A DNA stretch of 64,000 nt from Candidatus Symbiopectobacterium sp. 'North America' (lineage in GTDB: Bacteria; Pseudomonadota; Gammaproteobacteria; Enterobacterales; Enterobacteriaceae): NCBI RefSeq assembly GCF_015762685.1, contig NZ_PEHF01000053.1:1-64000 (forward strand), read 5' to 3'. The notes under the pieces are model-generated. The model was not told the DNA's origin, did not search any database, and was given only the letters and a program-made list of their open reading frames with translations. The position numbers and the translations under genes were made by a program. Positions 1-8,972 of the stretch are shown one piece after another (position 1 is the stretch's first letter; each line of letters starts with the position of its first letter).

Positions 1-445
1 CCTCCTTTGGGAAGGTACAAGTATAGATAATTATACTTGATTGAGGGTGTGTACCACCATGATCGGGGAAGACCCATGGCAATACAGTACACCCCGCCCC
101 TCACCGCCCTGGCGGCGTAACGACCGCCGCAGCAGAGCCATTGAAGGCGTTTGTTTAGGCGAAAGCGCTTTTATGGGATAAGCAGCGTGTAATCGGTGGA
201 TGACGGGGCCATCTAAACAAAGAGCGCCTTTCCTGTTGGCATAACATGCCATCGGCCGCTTGCGTAACATAACGAATCTCCATGTGTTTCATCAGCAAAA
301 AACCGTCCCCCCAACAAAGCGGGTCGAACAACATCGGCTGTTTTGCTGATACATCGTCTATGCTACACGAATGTTATCGAGGTTGTTCTGAACACTAAAT
401 CCGATTTTTACCTGAAGTCAGTGAAAGGCTCCCGATCACTATCAG
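1..445. other. Non-coding or unrecognised left edge
   Basis: No gene is recognised here. The minus strand is open from 270 to 31 (79 codons), but the peptide has no domain I know and no convincing ribosome binding site. The stretch lies beyond the 3' end of the LysR gene and may be the remains of a decayed gene or a plain spacer. Confidence 0.4.
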
Positions 446-1375
446 CTACTCATCGATCTCAAACAGCGAATTACAGTAAGGCTCCGCATCGTGAAATTCA
501 TTTTGCATCATGGCGATAAACGCCTGTTGCACACCGGTGAGTGTATGCCCAGACTGAATTTGCACCTGCAAGGAGCGCTGTTCCAGTTGGCGCATCGCCA
601 ACCTCGCCAGCTGGAGCGGTGCTTGTCGGCACTTATACATTACCAAGTAAAAGCTGCATGCCGTTACGGCTTGCGGCGTGGAGAGTACATAGTGATAGAG
701 GGTGGTGAAGTTGCTGCAACAGAGCGTGGGTTCCAGGTAGGTGCCCTGCATGCGGCAGGAGAGATCGGACAGTTGACGCAGCGTGGTGGTCGGTTCAGGC
801 AACGCCAGCGGGTAAGCGGCTAGATCGGCTAACAGGATAGTATTACCTGCCAGCGGGTGATCCTCCGCCATCAACAACAGTAACGGCGCGGGTAGCGAAA
901 GCAGCACCTCAACACCGCGCTCTAGTGCAAACGCAAATTGCAACGCCACGTCCACTTCACCATAACGAACCATCTGCGAGACCTGCTGTGCCGATCCCAC
1001 TTTTAAGTGAAACGCCGTCTCCGGGTATGATTGTTGAAAGTGGGCAAACACATTGGGCAACGCATCGAAGGCCATTCCTTCGGTGCACCCGACGCTGATC
1101 AGCGTTTTACGCTGCGCGCTCAGCCCCTGAATTTCAGCCACCGCAGCGTCCAAATCCATCATGCTTTTGCGCACATGATTTTCCAGAATACGACCTGCGT
1201 CAGTCAAAATCATGCCGCGCGCGTGGCGCTCAAACAGCGACACGCCCATGCGCTCTTCCAAACGCTGAACCTGTCGACTGATGGCGGACACCGCCACGAA
1301 AAGCTGCTGGCTGGCGGCACTCAGTGAGCCCGTCGTTGCTACAGCCAGAAAATAATGGAGTTCACTGCTCAACAT
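446..1375 (-). CDS. LysR-family transcriptional regulator
   Basis: A 309-residue LysR-type regulator of normal family length. The N-terminus has the usual winged helix-turn-helix (ELHYFLAVATTGSLSAASQQ, then SAISRQVQRLEERMGVSLF), followed by an effector-binding domain of periplasmic-binding-protein type. The open frame extends to a TTG at 1393, but ATG 1375 gives the canonical LysR N-terminus. It is divergent from the M20 peptidase at 1524 across about 140 bases, the classic arrangement for a LysR factor controlling its neighbour. It may also control the metNI-racemase-metQ cluster beyond; that is inference. No lesion seen. Confidence 0.85.
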   Translation of the reverse strand: MLSSELHYFLAVATTGSLSAASQQLFVAVSAISRQVQRLEERMGVSLFERHARGMILTDAGRILENHVRKSMMDLDAAVAEIQGLSAQRKTLISVGCTEGMAFDALPNVFAHFQQSYPETAFHLKVGSAQQVSQMVRYGEVDVALQFAFALERGVEVLLSLPAPLLLLMAEDHPLAGNTILLADLAAYPLALPEPTTTLRQLSDLSCRMQGTYLEPTLCCSNFTTLYHYVLSTPQAVTACSFYLVMYKCRQAPLQLARLAMRQLEQRSLQVQIQSGHTLTGVQQAFIAMMQNEFHDAEPYCNSLFEIDE

Positions 1376-1523
1376 AATCTGAGAAATTCCCAATAGGCCG
1401 TTTGAGGTTTATATGAAAAGCAAAGCTTGATTGCAAATTTTATTATGGTGGCAAAGCTAGTTTTTCCCTTAAATAGCCTTTGCTTTTCCAAAACAATCAT
1501 AAAGGAATCTATGACTCGTTCCG

Positions 1524-2903
1524 ATGTCATTCGCCGCGCCGCGTGGCGATTTTGCTCGCACGCTGGCACGCCTCCTGGCGCTAGCCACCGAGAGCCAGAA
1601 ACTCGATAATCATGCCGCCCTGCGCGCTTACCTGAGCGACGAGCTGCGTCCGGTATTGGAAACCATGGGCTTTGTCTGCCATTTTATTACCACAGAGGCA
1701 GCACCGGAGATGCCCTTTATGTTGGCGGAACGCATTGAAGATCCTGCACTACCCACGCTCCTTTCTTATGGGCACGGGGATGTGGTGTTCGGTGATACGT
1801 CCAACTGGCGCGCGGGATTGGATCCGTGGCAGTTGATCGAAGAGCAAGACCGCTGGTACGGGCGCGGAAGCGCGGATAATAAAGGTCAGCACACCATCAA
1901 TTTACTGGCGCTGGAACAAGTCTATCTGGCACGCGGTGCGCGGCTGGGATTCAACTGCAAGCTGCTGTTTGAAATGGGCGAAGAGATTGGTTCTCCAGGG
2001 CTGGCCGACGTGTGTCGCCAACACGCGGCGCTGCTGGCAGCGGATATTTTTATCGCCTCCGATGGTCCCCGCCTGCATGCCGATAGCCCAACGCTGTTTT
2101 TAGGTTCACGCGGCTGCATCAATTTCAAACTGCATGTGCAGGGGCGCGATCGCGCCTATCACTCTGGCAACTGGGGGGGACTACTCAGCAACCCCGGCAC
2201 ACAGCTTGCCAACGCCATCGCCACGCTGGTTGACGGCAACGGCAAGATTCTGATCGACGATTTGCTGCCCCCACCGCTAACGCCCGCGCTGCGCACGATA
2301 CTACAAGATGTGGTACCGGCTGGTAATCCGGGTGACCCGGATATCGACCCACATTGGGGTGAACCGGGCCTGAGCGCCGCCGAGAAATTGCTGGGATGGA
2401 ACGCGCTTGAGGTGCTTTCGTTTGTTACGGGCAATCCGTCACGTCCGGTCAACGCCATTCCGGCGTCGGCGACGGTAGTGTGCCAACTGCGCTTTGTGGT
2501 CGGTACTGACAGTGACCGGCTGGTTGACCATGTACGTCGTCATTTGGCTCAGCACGGCTATGGGCATATTGAGGTGGAACTGCTCAATAGCTCCCCCGCC
2601 ACGCGTTTTGATCCACAAAATCCGCTGGTAGATCGGACACTGGACCTGATGCGCGAAATCAGCGGTAAGCCACCAACGCTGCTGCCCAATCTGGGTGGCT
2701 CACTGCCCAATGACGTGTTTGCGGACATTTTGGGATTACCGACGCTTTGGATCCCCCACTCTTATCCCACTTGCGGCCAGCATGCGGTCAATGAGCACCT
2801 GCTGCGACCGGTGGTGGAGGAAGGGGTGGCGATCATGACAGGATTGTTCTGGGAACTGGGAGAACAAGGTAGCGCTCTGCTGGCAAAACATCGCGATGTA
2901 TAG
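1524..2903 (+). CDS. M20-family metallopeptidase / amidohydrolase (5' end probably frameshifted)
   Basis: A zinc-dependent M20 peptidase of about 459 residues (ArgE/DapE/CPG2/dipeptidase superfamily). The metal-site motifs are intact: YGHGDVV, GRGSADNKGQH, EMGEEIGSPG and a C-terminal His in GQHAVNEH. Such enzymes remove N-acyl groups or cleave dipeptides. The start is uncertain. ATG 1524 has no ribosome binding site, whereas ATG 1511 follows a good AAGGA and begins a plausible N-terminus (MTRSDVIRRAA), but in another frame that ends at 1607. An indel near 1540-1550 probably separated the true start from the body. Next to an N-acylamino-acid racemase-like gene, a role in deacylating N-acyl amino acids is inferred. 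It could instead be a dipeptidase. Confidence 0.75.
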   Translation: MSFAAPRGDFARTLARLLALATESQKLDNHAALRAYLSDELRPVLETMGFVCHFITTEAAPEMPFMLAERIEDPALPTLLSYGHGDVVFGDTSNWRAGLDPWQLIEEQDRWYGRGSADNKGQHTINLLALEQVYLARGARLGFNCKLLFEMGEEIGSPGLADVCRQHAALLAADIFIASDGPRLHADSPTLFLGSRGCINFKLHVQGRDRAYHSGNWGGLLSNPGTQLANAIATLVDGNGKILIDDLLPPPLTPALRTILQDVVPAGNPGDPDIDPHWGEPGLSAAEKLLGWNALEVLSFVTGNPSRPVNAIPASATVVCQLRFVVGTDSDRLVDHVRRHLAQHGYGHIEVELLNSSPATRFDPQNPLVDRTLDLMREISGKPPTLLPNLGGSLPNDVFADILGLPTLWIPHSYPTCGQHAVNEHLLRPVVEEGVAIMTGLFWELGEQGSALLAKHRDV

Positions 2904-2959
2904 CCAAGAGTAGTCAGACAAAGCTACTTTCCCCCTCGTCATCCTCGGCATCCTTGTCC

Positions 2960-3039
2960 TCATCCTCGGCGAAAGCCGGGGATCTCTGCCAGAAGAAACG
3001 TGTGTCACCGGCAAGAGATTCCCACCTGCGCGGGAATGA
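2960..3039. repeat. Palindromic intergenic repeat, copy A
   Basis: About 80 bases with imperfect inverted arms. The left arm begins TCATCCTCGGCGAAAGCCGG and the right arm ends TGCGCGGGAATGA, around a core containing GCCAGAAGAAACG. Two relatives lie at 24713-24796 and 34950-35031. It sits between the M20 gene and the 3' end of metQ, two converging genes, where it could form a hairpin in either transcript. Nearby bases (2936-2955) repeat part of the left arm. Confidence 0.75.
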
Positions 3040-3110
3040 TTGTGTCAGGAAGACGTGTCATCCGCCTAAAAGTCCGCTGATGCGGCCTTTGCGCTGTGGA
3101 GAGGACACGC

Positions 3111-3938
3111 TTACGGCTTGTGACGCGCCGTCATCCATTCTGGTTTCTGGAACGCAGAGAACATGGTGTCTTTGCGATCGAAAAAGACCTCAAACTCCGG
3201 CGATTCAACAGCCGCTTTCAGATCCTGTGCAAACGGCTTATCGGCATCTTCCGCTCGTACCACAATCATGTTTTTCAGGTCTTCCGGCAGAATATCCAAC
3301 TGAATGGCATCAGCCAGTTTCAGCCCAGCAGAGATGGCAAAATTGGCGTTGATCAGTGATCCAATTACGCCGCCTAACGCGCGCGGCAATTGTGCGGCTT
3401 CCAACGGTTTAAACACCAATCCTTTCGGGTTTTCGGTGATGTCACGCAGCGATGCCTTGGTGGGGGTGATATCCGGGTTAATCTTGATCAGTCCATATTT
3501 TTGCAAAAAATCTAACGAACGCGCCAGATTGGACGGATCGTTCGGCAACGTCACCACATCACCGGCCTTCAGTTCATCAAGGTGTTTCACCTTGTTGGAA
3601 TAGAAGCCCATGCTCGCCGTCGGTACGGTGATCACTTCAGACAGTTTCAACCCTTTATCGGCGCTAAAACGATCCAGATAGCGGCGGTTTTGGAACAAGT
3701 TGGCATCAATGCTATTGTTTGACAGAGCCAGATTAGGCTAAATATAGTCACTGAATTCACGTACAGTAACGGTATAGCCTTTCTTTGCCAGTTCCGGTTT
3801 GATGGCCTGTTTTACCATATCGCCATAGGGGCCGGGTGAAACGCCGATCGTGATCTCTTTCGCCGTATCAGCGGCATAGGCTTGTCCGAACCCCAGCAAG
3901 GGAACTAGCAGCAGCGGTAACCATTTTTTGAATGTCAT
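3111..3938 (-). pseudogene. metQ: MetQ/NlpA-type ABC substrate-binding protein, nonsense-interrupted
   Basis: A methionine/NlpA-family periplasmic binding lipoprotein-like gene of 276 codons. The start (MTFKKWLPLLLVPLLGFGQA) is a signal peptide ending AYA before the mature ADTAKEITIG; no lipobox Cys is evident, so it looks SPI-type. The family motif EFSDY-x-PN-LALSNNSIDANLFQ is present, but codon 67 is TAG (3738-3740) where the family has Gln, so CAG to TAG is likely. The frame is otherwise open to the natural stop. It is the last gene of metN-metI-racemase-metQ; without it the transporter should not capture ligand. It might be expressed as fragments or by suppression, but one clean lesion in a decaying genome points to a recent pseudogene. 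Confidence 0.85.
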
Positions 3939-4005
3939 GTTGCGTTTCCTGTTTTAGTAGAGTGGGCGTTTCCCTGGTGTTGACGCCCCAATGCTGAACC
4001 CAGCA

Positions 4006-5118
4006 TTAAAATTGAAACGTTTCCTCGTCGTAGCAATAGCGCTGATACAACGTGGGGTTGATATCAAAGCCGATCCTGGGCGCGTTTGGCACCGCGACGC
4101 AGCTATCCGCGTCCATTTCCACCAGCGGTAGCATAAAATCTTCATGCCAGTAGCGGCTGGAAGGCGGAATATCGTGGGCGTAAACGAAGTTGGGCAACAT
4201 CGCCACCGCAATGTTGTGCGCTTTGCCCACCGCCGTGTCCAGCATGCCGCCGCACCACTCAGGGATCTGATGCGCCTGGCAGTAGCCATGGATCAGTTTG
4301 GTTTCGGTGATACCGCCCACCCGCGCCACCTTGATATTGATGATGCGGGCGCTGCCCAACTCGATGGCTTTACGCGCATCCTCAACGGAGGCGATACTTT
4401 CATCCAGACAAATAGGTGTGGCAATCGCTGCCTGAAGTTTACGGTGATTGACAATGTCATCGTGCGCCAGTGGCTCTTCAATCATCAGCAGATTGAAACG
4501 ATCGAGGCGCTTGAAGAAATCGATATCGTCCAACGAATAGGCCGAGTTGGCATCGGCCATCAGCGTGATATCGCCAAAGGTGCTGCGCAGCGCCTCGATG
4601 TAATCAATGTCCTTGCCCGGTTTGATTTTTATCTTGATACGGCGATAACCTTCGTCCAGATAGCCAGCGACCACCTCGACCAGCTTTTGCGGGGAAGATT
4701 GAATGCCGATGCTGACGCCCGCTTCCACCCGATCGCGCGTGCCACCAATCGCCTGATGCAGTGGAATACCTTGCTGTTTGGCAAAGGCATCCCAGATACC
4801 GCCCTCAATCGCCGCTTTGGCGCAGTTATTGCGTTTTACCGGCATAAAGATTTCACGCACTTCAGAGGGATGGGTAATCGTTCCGGCCTGCTTCACCATC
4901 GGGATCAGAAAATCCCGCATGATGTGCCAGGCAGTAACGTTAGTCTCTTCGTTGTAGAACGGCAACGAAATCGCGGAGCAGTCACCGTAACCGATAACGC
5001 TCCCGGCATGGACTTCCGCAATGGTGAAGTGTTTTTCCGTTTGGGTGGCAAAACTGGTGGTAAACGGCGTCTTAAGAGCCATCTTCATTTTGCGCAGTAC
5101 AATCTTGTCAATTTTCAT
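4006..5118 (-). CDS. Enolase-superfamily N-acylamino-acid racemase / o-succinylbenzoate synthase-like enzyme
   Basis: A 370-residue muconate-lactonizing subgroup enzyme, full length. Family features: catalytic lysines in RRIKIKIKPGKD (about residues 160-170), metal ligands in DANSAY, IEEPL and LDES, a KVARVGG loop, and the C-terminal WCGGMLDTAVGKAHN motif typical of the NSAR/OSBS (MenC class 2) branch rather than of Ala-Glu epimerases. It racemises N-acyl (often N-succinyl) amino acids. It is embedded between metI and metQ of a methionine-type ABC operon and near an M20 hydrolase, so a role in converting imported D- or N-acyl amino acids to usable L-forms is inferred. Not menC proper: no menaquinone genes are nearby. 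No lesion seen. Confidence 0.8.
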   Translation of the reverse strand: MKIDKIVLRKMKMALKTPFTTSFATQTEKHFTIAEVHAGSVIGYGDCSAISLPFYNEETNVTAWHIMRDFLIPMVKQAGTITHPSEVREIFMPVKRNNCAKAAIEGGIWDAFAKQQGIPLHQAIGGTRDRVEAGVSIGIQSSPQKLVEVVAGYLDEGYRRIKIKIKPGKDIDYIEALRSTFGDITLMADANSAYSLDDIDFFKRLDRFNLLMIEEPLAHDDIVNHRKLQAAIATPICLDESIASVEDARKAIELGSARIINIKVARVGGITETKLIHGYCQAHQIPEWCGGMLDTAVGKAHNIAVAMLPNFVYAHDIPPSSRYWHEDFMLPLVEMDADSCVAVPNAPRIGFDINPTLYQRYCYDEETFQF

Positions 5119-5151
5119 GCGTCTATAACCCTGTATTCTCAGTATCTGGCC

Positions 5152-5808
5152 TCAGCGTTTCTCACGCTTGTTGGCCCAGCGTGATACCCAATCCCCGGCG
5201 GTTTGCACCAGTTGTACCAGTACCACCAGCGCAATCACGGTGATCACCATCACTTCGGTTTCATAACGGTAATAGCCAAAACGGATCGCCAGATCCCCAA
5301 CACCACCGCCAACAATACCGGCCATCTCCGAATAACCAATCAGACTGACCAACGTGATGGTCAATCCACGCAGCAGCCCCGCCAGCGCTTCCGGCAACAA
5401 GACGGTAGCAATGATCCGCATAGGACTGGCACCAAACGCTTCAGCCGCTTCCACAATACCGGGATCGACCTCACGCAGCGCGGAGTCCACCAGTCGGGCA
5501 TAAAACGCGATGGCTGCCACCGACATCGGCACCGCCGCGGCCACCGGGCCGATGGTGCTGCCCAACAACCACTGCGTAAGCGGCAACAGCAACACCAGCA
5601 GAATCACAAACGGCACCGAGCGGATAATATTCACCAGCACGGTGGAGAGCATGTAGACCACGCGGTTCTGCCAGAAAAGATGACGATCGGTCACATAGAT
5701 AGCGATACCGAGCGGCAACCCGAGCAACAGCGCGCCCAGGGTCGAAATCGACACCATGGTAAAGGTTTCACCAAACGCAACGCTCAATTCACCCATTAAC
5801 TCATTCAT
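5152..5808 (-). CDS. metI: MetI-type ABC transporter permease
   Basis: A 218-residue inner-membrane permease of the D/L-methionine (MUT) family, matching the usual 217 residues. It has five hydrophobic segments and the EAA coupling loop (EAAEAFGASPMRIIATVLLP). The start is ATG 5808, which overlaps the metN stop by eight bases (translational coupling); the open frame upstream of it is just metN in another frame. It forms the channel with MetN. No lesion seen, although its partners MetQ and MetN are damaged. Confidence 0.88.
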   Translation of the reverse strand: MNELMGELSVAFGETFTMVSISTLGALLLGLPLGIAIYVTDRHLFWQNRVVYMLSTVLVNIIRSVPFVILLVLLLPLTQWLLGSTIGPVAAAVPMSVAAIAFYARLVDSALREVDPGIVEAAEAFGASPMRIIATVLLPEALAGLLRGLTITLVSLIGYSEMAGIVGGGVGDLAIRFGYYRYETEVMVITVIALVVLVQLVQTAGDWVSRWANKREKR

Positions 5809-6646
5809 TGACAACCTCCACGCCAAATGTGTGTTGGCCAATATAGGCCAGTGCGGCACCGACGTTATCCGCCTGTGCGCCATCCTGATGCGAAATCTGG
5901 GCAATGATATGCCCGAGCGCGCGCTCATTTCGGGTAAAAGGATGTTTTGGCACGCAGAACACATCAAACACATCGCCTTCCTCCACGATATTGCCGCCCG
6001 TCATCACCGCCATACGGTGACAGATGCTTTTGATGACGTTCATTTCGTGGGAGATAAGCACCATGGTAATGCCCAACTGACGATTGATATTTTTCAGTAG
6101 TTCCAGAATCGACGCCGAGGTTTCCAGATCGAGCGCCGAGATCGGTTCATCACACAACAACACATCGGGATGGTTGGCAATGGCGCGAGCAATACCCACT
6201 CGTTGTTTCTGGCCGCCGCTCAACTGCGCCGGATAAGCATTACCGCGTTCGGACAGCCCTACCAGTTCAAGTATTTCCGGCACCCGTTGCGCGATCTCCG
6301 CGCGGGATTTCCCGACGGAGCGCAAACTAAACGCCACGTTTTCAAACACGGTGCGGGTATGCATCAGGTTAAAATGCTGGAAGATCATACCAATACGCTG
6401 ACAATGCTGACGCAGTTCGCGTCCCGAGGCCTGGCTGATGAGTGTCTCACCGATACTGATGCGGCCCTGCGTAGGACGTTGCAACATATTAATGGTGCGT
6501 AGCAGCGTGCTTTTCCCTGCACCGCTAGTGCCGACAATGCCGAATACTTCGCCGGAGCGGATCGTTAAATTAACATCGTTGACGGCTCTGACCTGACCGG
6601 TTTTACCACCGGGAAAGTCTATGCACACGCCTTCTAACCGAATCAT
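5801..6646 (-). CDS. metN: MetN-type ABC ATPase with most of its NIL domain deleted
   Basis: ATP-binding subunit of a methionine-type importer. Walker A GTSGAGKST (about 39-47), Q-loop IFQHFNL, signature LSGGQKQR, Walker B VLLCDEP and the H-loop SHEM are all present. The protein is 281 residues against 343 for E. coli MetN. The sequence runs normally to CVPKHPFT and then resumes near the very end of the C-terminal NIL (ligand-sensing) domain, ending GVEVVNE. This implies an in-frame deletion of about 62 residues rather than a naturally short homologue. The nucleotide-binding domain could still work but without trans-inhibition by substrate. First gene of the operon; a divergent promoter region lies at 6647-6914. 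Confidence 0.85.
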   Translation of the reverse strand: MIRLEGVCIDFPGGKTGQVRAVNDVNLTIRSGEVFGIVGTSGAGKSTLLRTINMLQRPTQGRISIGETLISQASGRELRQHCQRIGMIFQHFNLMHTRTVFENVAFSLRSVGKSRAEIAQRVPEILELVGLSERGNAYPAQLSGGQKQRVGIARAIANHPDVLLCDEPISALDLETSASILELLKNINRQLGITMVLISHEMNVIKSICHRMAVMTGGNIVEEGDVFDVFCVPKHPFTRNERALGHIIAQISHQDGAQADNVGAALAYIGQHTFGVEVVNE

Positions 6647-6914
6647 GACCGGGTTAACTCCTCTCGTGAATGCGGATAATGGATACGTTGCAGGAACATC
6701 GCTACTGACGGAATCCGGCTGCGCGCTGCCTGTCTGTTTGGCTACTTATTTATGTCACGAGGGGAACATCAAGATAAATAACACATATAAAACAATAATA
6801 TAAACATTATCATGTCGTTATGTTAAAGTAGTGAGAAATGAACGTTGCGTCAATGAATAAAAAAGCAAACCAGCTTTATCATTTTTAGAAGAGAGGATTT
6901 AAGGAAACAGGGTT

Positions 6915-7706
6915 ATGCACAACAACCTGCAATATCAGGTTTTTACGGAACAATATGGCACCGACTCGCACCAGACCGGGGATTAATACATTCCCGCCCA
7001 GAAAAACAAGGGGACCGTCTGCCTGTTCCATGGCGGTTTCTGGAAAATGCCTTACGATAAAAGCCAACTTGATGCGGTGGCAGTAAAACTGGTTGAAAAT
7101 GACTTTGCTGTCTGGAATATCGAATATCGTCAAGTCGGTTATCTCCCGCAGGGGTACCCCGAGACGTTTATCGATGCGATCGACGCCATCAATCAATTAG
7201 CCCCGTTAAGTAAAAAGCATCCCCAGCTTGCTCTGCGTCCGTTATATATCGCCGGTCATTCCGTGGGAGGGCATTTGAGCCTGTGGCTAGGCAATCATAA
7301 AGCCCGCTTGGGTGAGCATGCATTGGCCATTATTCCCTACGTTTTCATCGGTCTGACCCCGGTGATTGATTTAGTAGAAAGCTATCGCGATATACAACGG
7401 CAGGAATTTATCACGGCATTCCTCGGCTGTACGCCCGATGAAAACAGAGATATTTACCACCATACCTCTCCTATTGCCCTGCTACCTGCCCAGGGTAAAC
7501 AGGTTATTTTTCACGGTGAGCATGATGAAGTGCTCCCGATTGGCGAAATAGACGACTATGCGCGGCAAGCCCGGCAAAAAGGCACTCCCGTCGAACTGAT
7601 AAAAATCACTCGGGGAACCCACATTGATTTTTGCGATCCGGATAGCCCATCAACCTCTCGTTTTATCTATTGGCTCAATGCGCAATCCGAGTCGCAGGCG
7701 GTTTAA
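6915..7706 (+). pseudogene. Alpha/beta hydrolase (arylformamidase-like), nonsense-interrupted
   Basis: About 263 codons of an alpha/beta hydrolase. ATG 6915 follows an AAGGA-type site. Codon 24 is TAA (6984-6986), after which the same frame continues through the oxyanion motif HGGFW, the nucleophile elbow GHSVGGHL (Ser), an Asp near EHDEV and a His in GTHIDF, to the stop at 7706. HGGFW plus this spacing resembles kynurenine formamidase-like hydrolases. Translation from the later ATG 7047 would lose the HGG motif, so a functional short form is unlikely. It is divergent from metN and could have acted on N-acylated amino acids, but that is only contextual. Confidence 0.75.
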
Positions 7707-7815
7707 CCATAGCGCATATTAAACGTGAGATACGATGAGACAAAAAGCGCAGTACACCTGGGCAGCGACGGGATATACTGCGCCCAGTATAATAAACCGC
7801 CTTTACGATCGCCGA

Positions 7816-8124
7816 TTACAGCGAAAGCAGAAGCGCAAAAAAGATCAAACTCAGTACCACTGCCAGCAGCATATTGCGGATAAAGAAAGCGATAATCACG
7901 CTAAACAGCGCGCCCCACAAATAGGGATTATCGCCGATCGGTCGCACAATACCGTGATCCATCAAGATGATCGGACCGCATATTGCTGTCAGCAGGCAAG
8001 GGGCTGAATATTTCAGCGCTTGCTGTACCAGTGCTGGCAAGCGAATTGGCAGACGCGGTTCAAGAAACAGATAGCGATTGAAAAACACAATGCCCGCCAA
8101 CGCAAACAACAATGCACCACTCAT
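7816..8124 (-). CDS. azlD: AzlD-type branched-chain amino acid exporter, small subunit
   Basis: A 102-residue very hydrophobic protein with three to four membrane segments, matching the AzlD family in length and in its internal GPIILMDHG motif. Its ATG overlaps the azlC stop by four bases (ATGA), typical of AzlC-AzlD pairs that export branched-chain or related amino acids. No lesion seen. Confidence 0.85.
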   Translation of the reverse strand: MSGALLFALAGIVFFNRYLFLEPRLPIRLPALVQQALKYSAPCLLTAICGPIILMDHGIVRPIGDNPYLWGALFSVIIAFFIRNMLLAVVLSLIFFALLLSL

Positions 8125-8864
8125 AGCTCCTCCTCCCCACGTCGTGACAGCAATGCTGAAAAGAACATGCCGCTCAGACCGGCGATCACCACCGCACCTT
8201 CCACGTGGAAATAGGCTAGCGCCATGGAGAGCACCAGCGACAGCAACACACCCAGTAACGAACTGATGCTGCGCACCATCGGTACCAAGATGGTAATAAA
8301 GGTGGCGATAATCGAGAAATCTAAATGATAGCGGGCCAAATCAGGTATCCGTGTAGCCATGACGATACCGGCAAGGCTGAAGATCACCCAGCAGACATAA
8401 AAAAACCCGCCCGCAGCAATCAAATAGCTGACAGAGCGCGACTGCTGTGCCGACTTGCCTCCGCTCAGCGCAAACAGTTCATCCGTGAGCAAGAAGCCAA
8501 TCGGCAGACGATAGCGCAGCGCCAGGCGGGAAACGTAATCATGCAAGGTCAGCGCGTAGATAATATGTTGGGTGGTGATGAAGAAAACGGTGATCAGAAT
8601 CGTAACGACATTGGCGCCGCTCATCACTAATCCCAGCGTGACCAACTGTGCTGCACCGGCAAACACCAACGCCGACAACCCAATGGATTGCCAGAACGGC
8701 AACCCAGCCTGCACCGCCATCGAGCCCGCCAGAATGCCCCAGGGCAACACCGCCAGACAAAACGGGAACATATCAAGAACACCGGCGCGAATATCGCGCC
8801 ACCGCGTGTCGGGTAAACTGGCGTTTGGCGCAGCGCCCGGTTGTGATAAAACATGCTTTTCCAT
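8121..8864 (-). CDS. azlC: AzlC-type branched-chain amino acid exporter, large subunit
   Basis: A 247-residue inner-membrane protein with the AzlC signature region (DMFPFCLAVLPWGILAGSMA, then FAGAAQLVTLGL and ITTQHIIYALTL, and LTDELFAL). It works with the overlapping azlD as a LIV-E type exporter. The AraC-type regulator just upstream in the same orientation is the likely controller but is broken. No lesion in azlC. Confidence 0.88.
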   Translation of the reverse strand: MEKHVLSQPGAAPNASLPDTRWRDIRAGVLDMFPFCLAVLPWGILAGSMAVQAGLPFWQSIGLSALVFAGAAQLVTLGLVMSGANVVTILITVFFITTQHIIYALTLHDYVSRLALRYRLPIGFLLTDELFALSGGKSAQQSRSVSYLIAAGGFFYVCWVIFSLAGIVMATRIPDLARYHLDFSIIATFITILVPMVRSISSLLGVLLSLVLSMALAYFHVEGAVVIAGLSGMFFSALLSRRGEEEL

Positions 8865-8972
8865 AGCGATCTGAGACCTTTGTAATAGATGCGGTCATTC
8901 AGGCTAGCCAAACCTCGGGGACAGCGTATTGAACAAGATTGCTGCCCAACCCGGCCGTTTTAAGGTGATTAA

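Noticed and set aside
31..270. Minus-strand 79-codon frame at the left edge as a gene
   Set aside because: No recognisable domain, no good ribosome binding site, Arg/Leu-rich chance-like composition.
4006..5118. menC of menaquinone synthesis
   Set aside because: It lies inside a methionine-type ABC operon with no other men genes; the NSAR-like activity fits the context better.
4144..5184. Long plus-strand open frame of 346 codons opposite the racemase gene
   Set aside because: Antisense shadow with no family features; the minus strand carries a complete enolase-superfamily enzyme.
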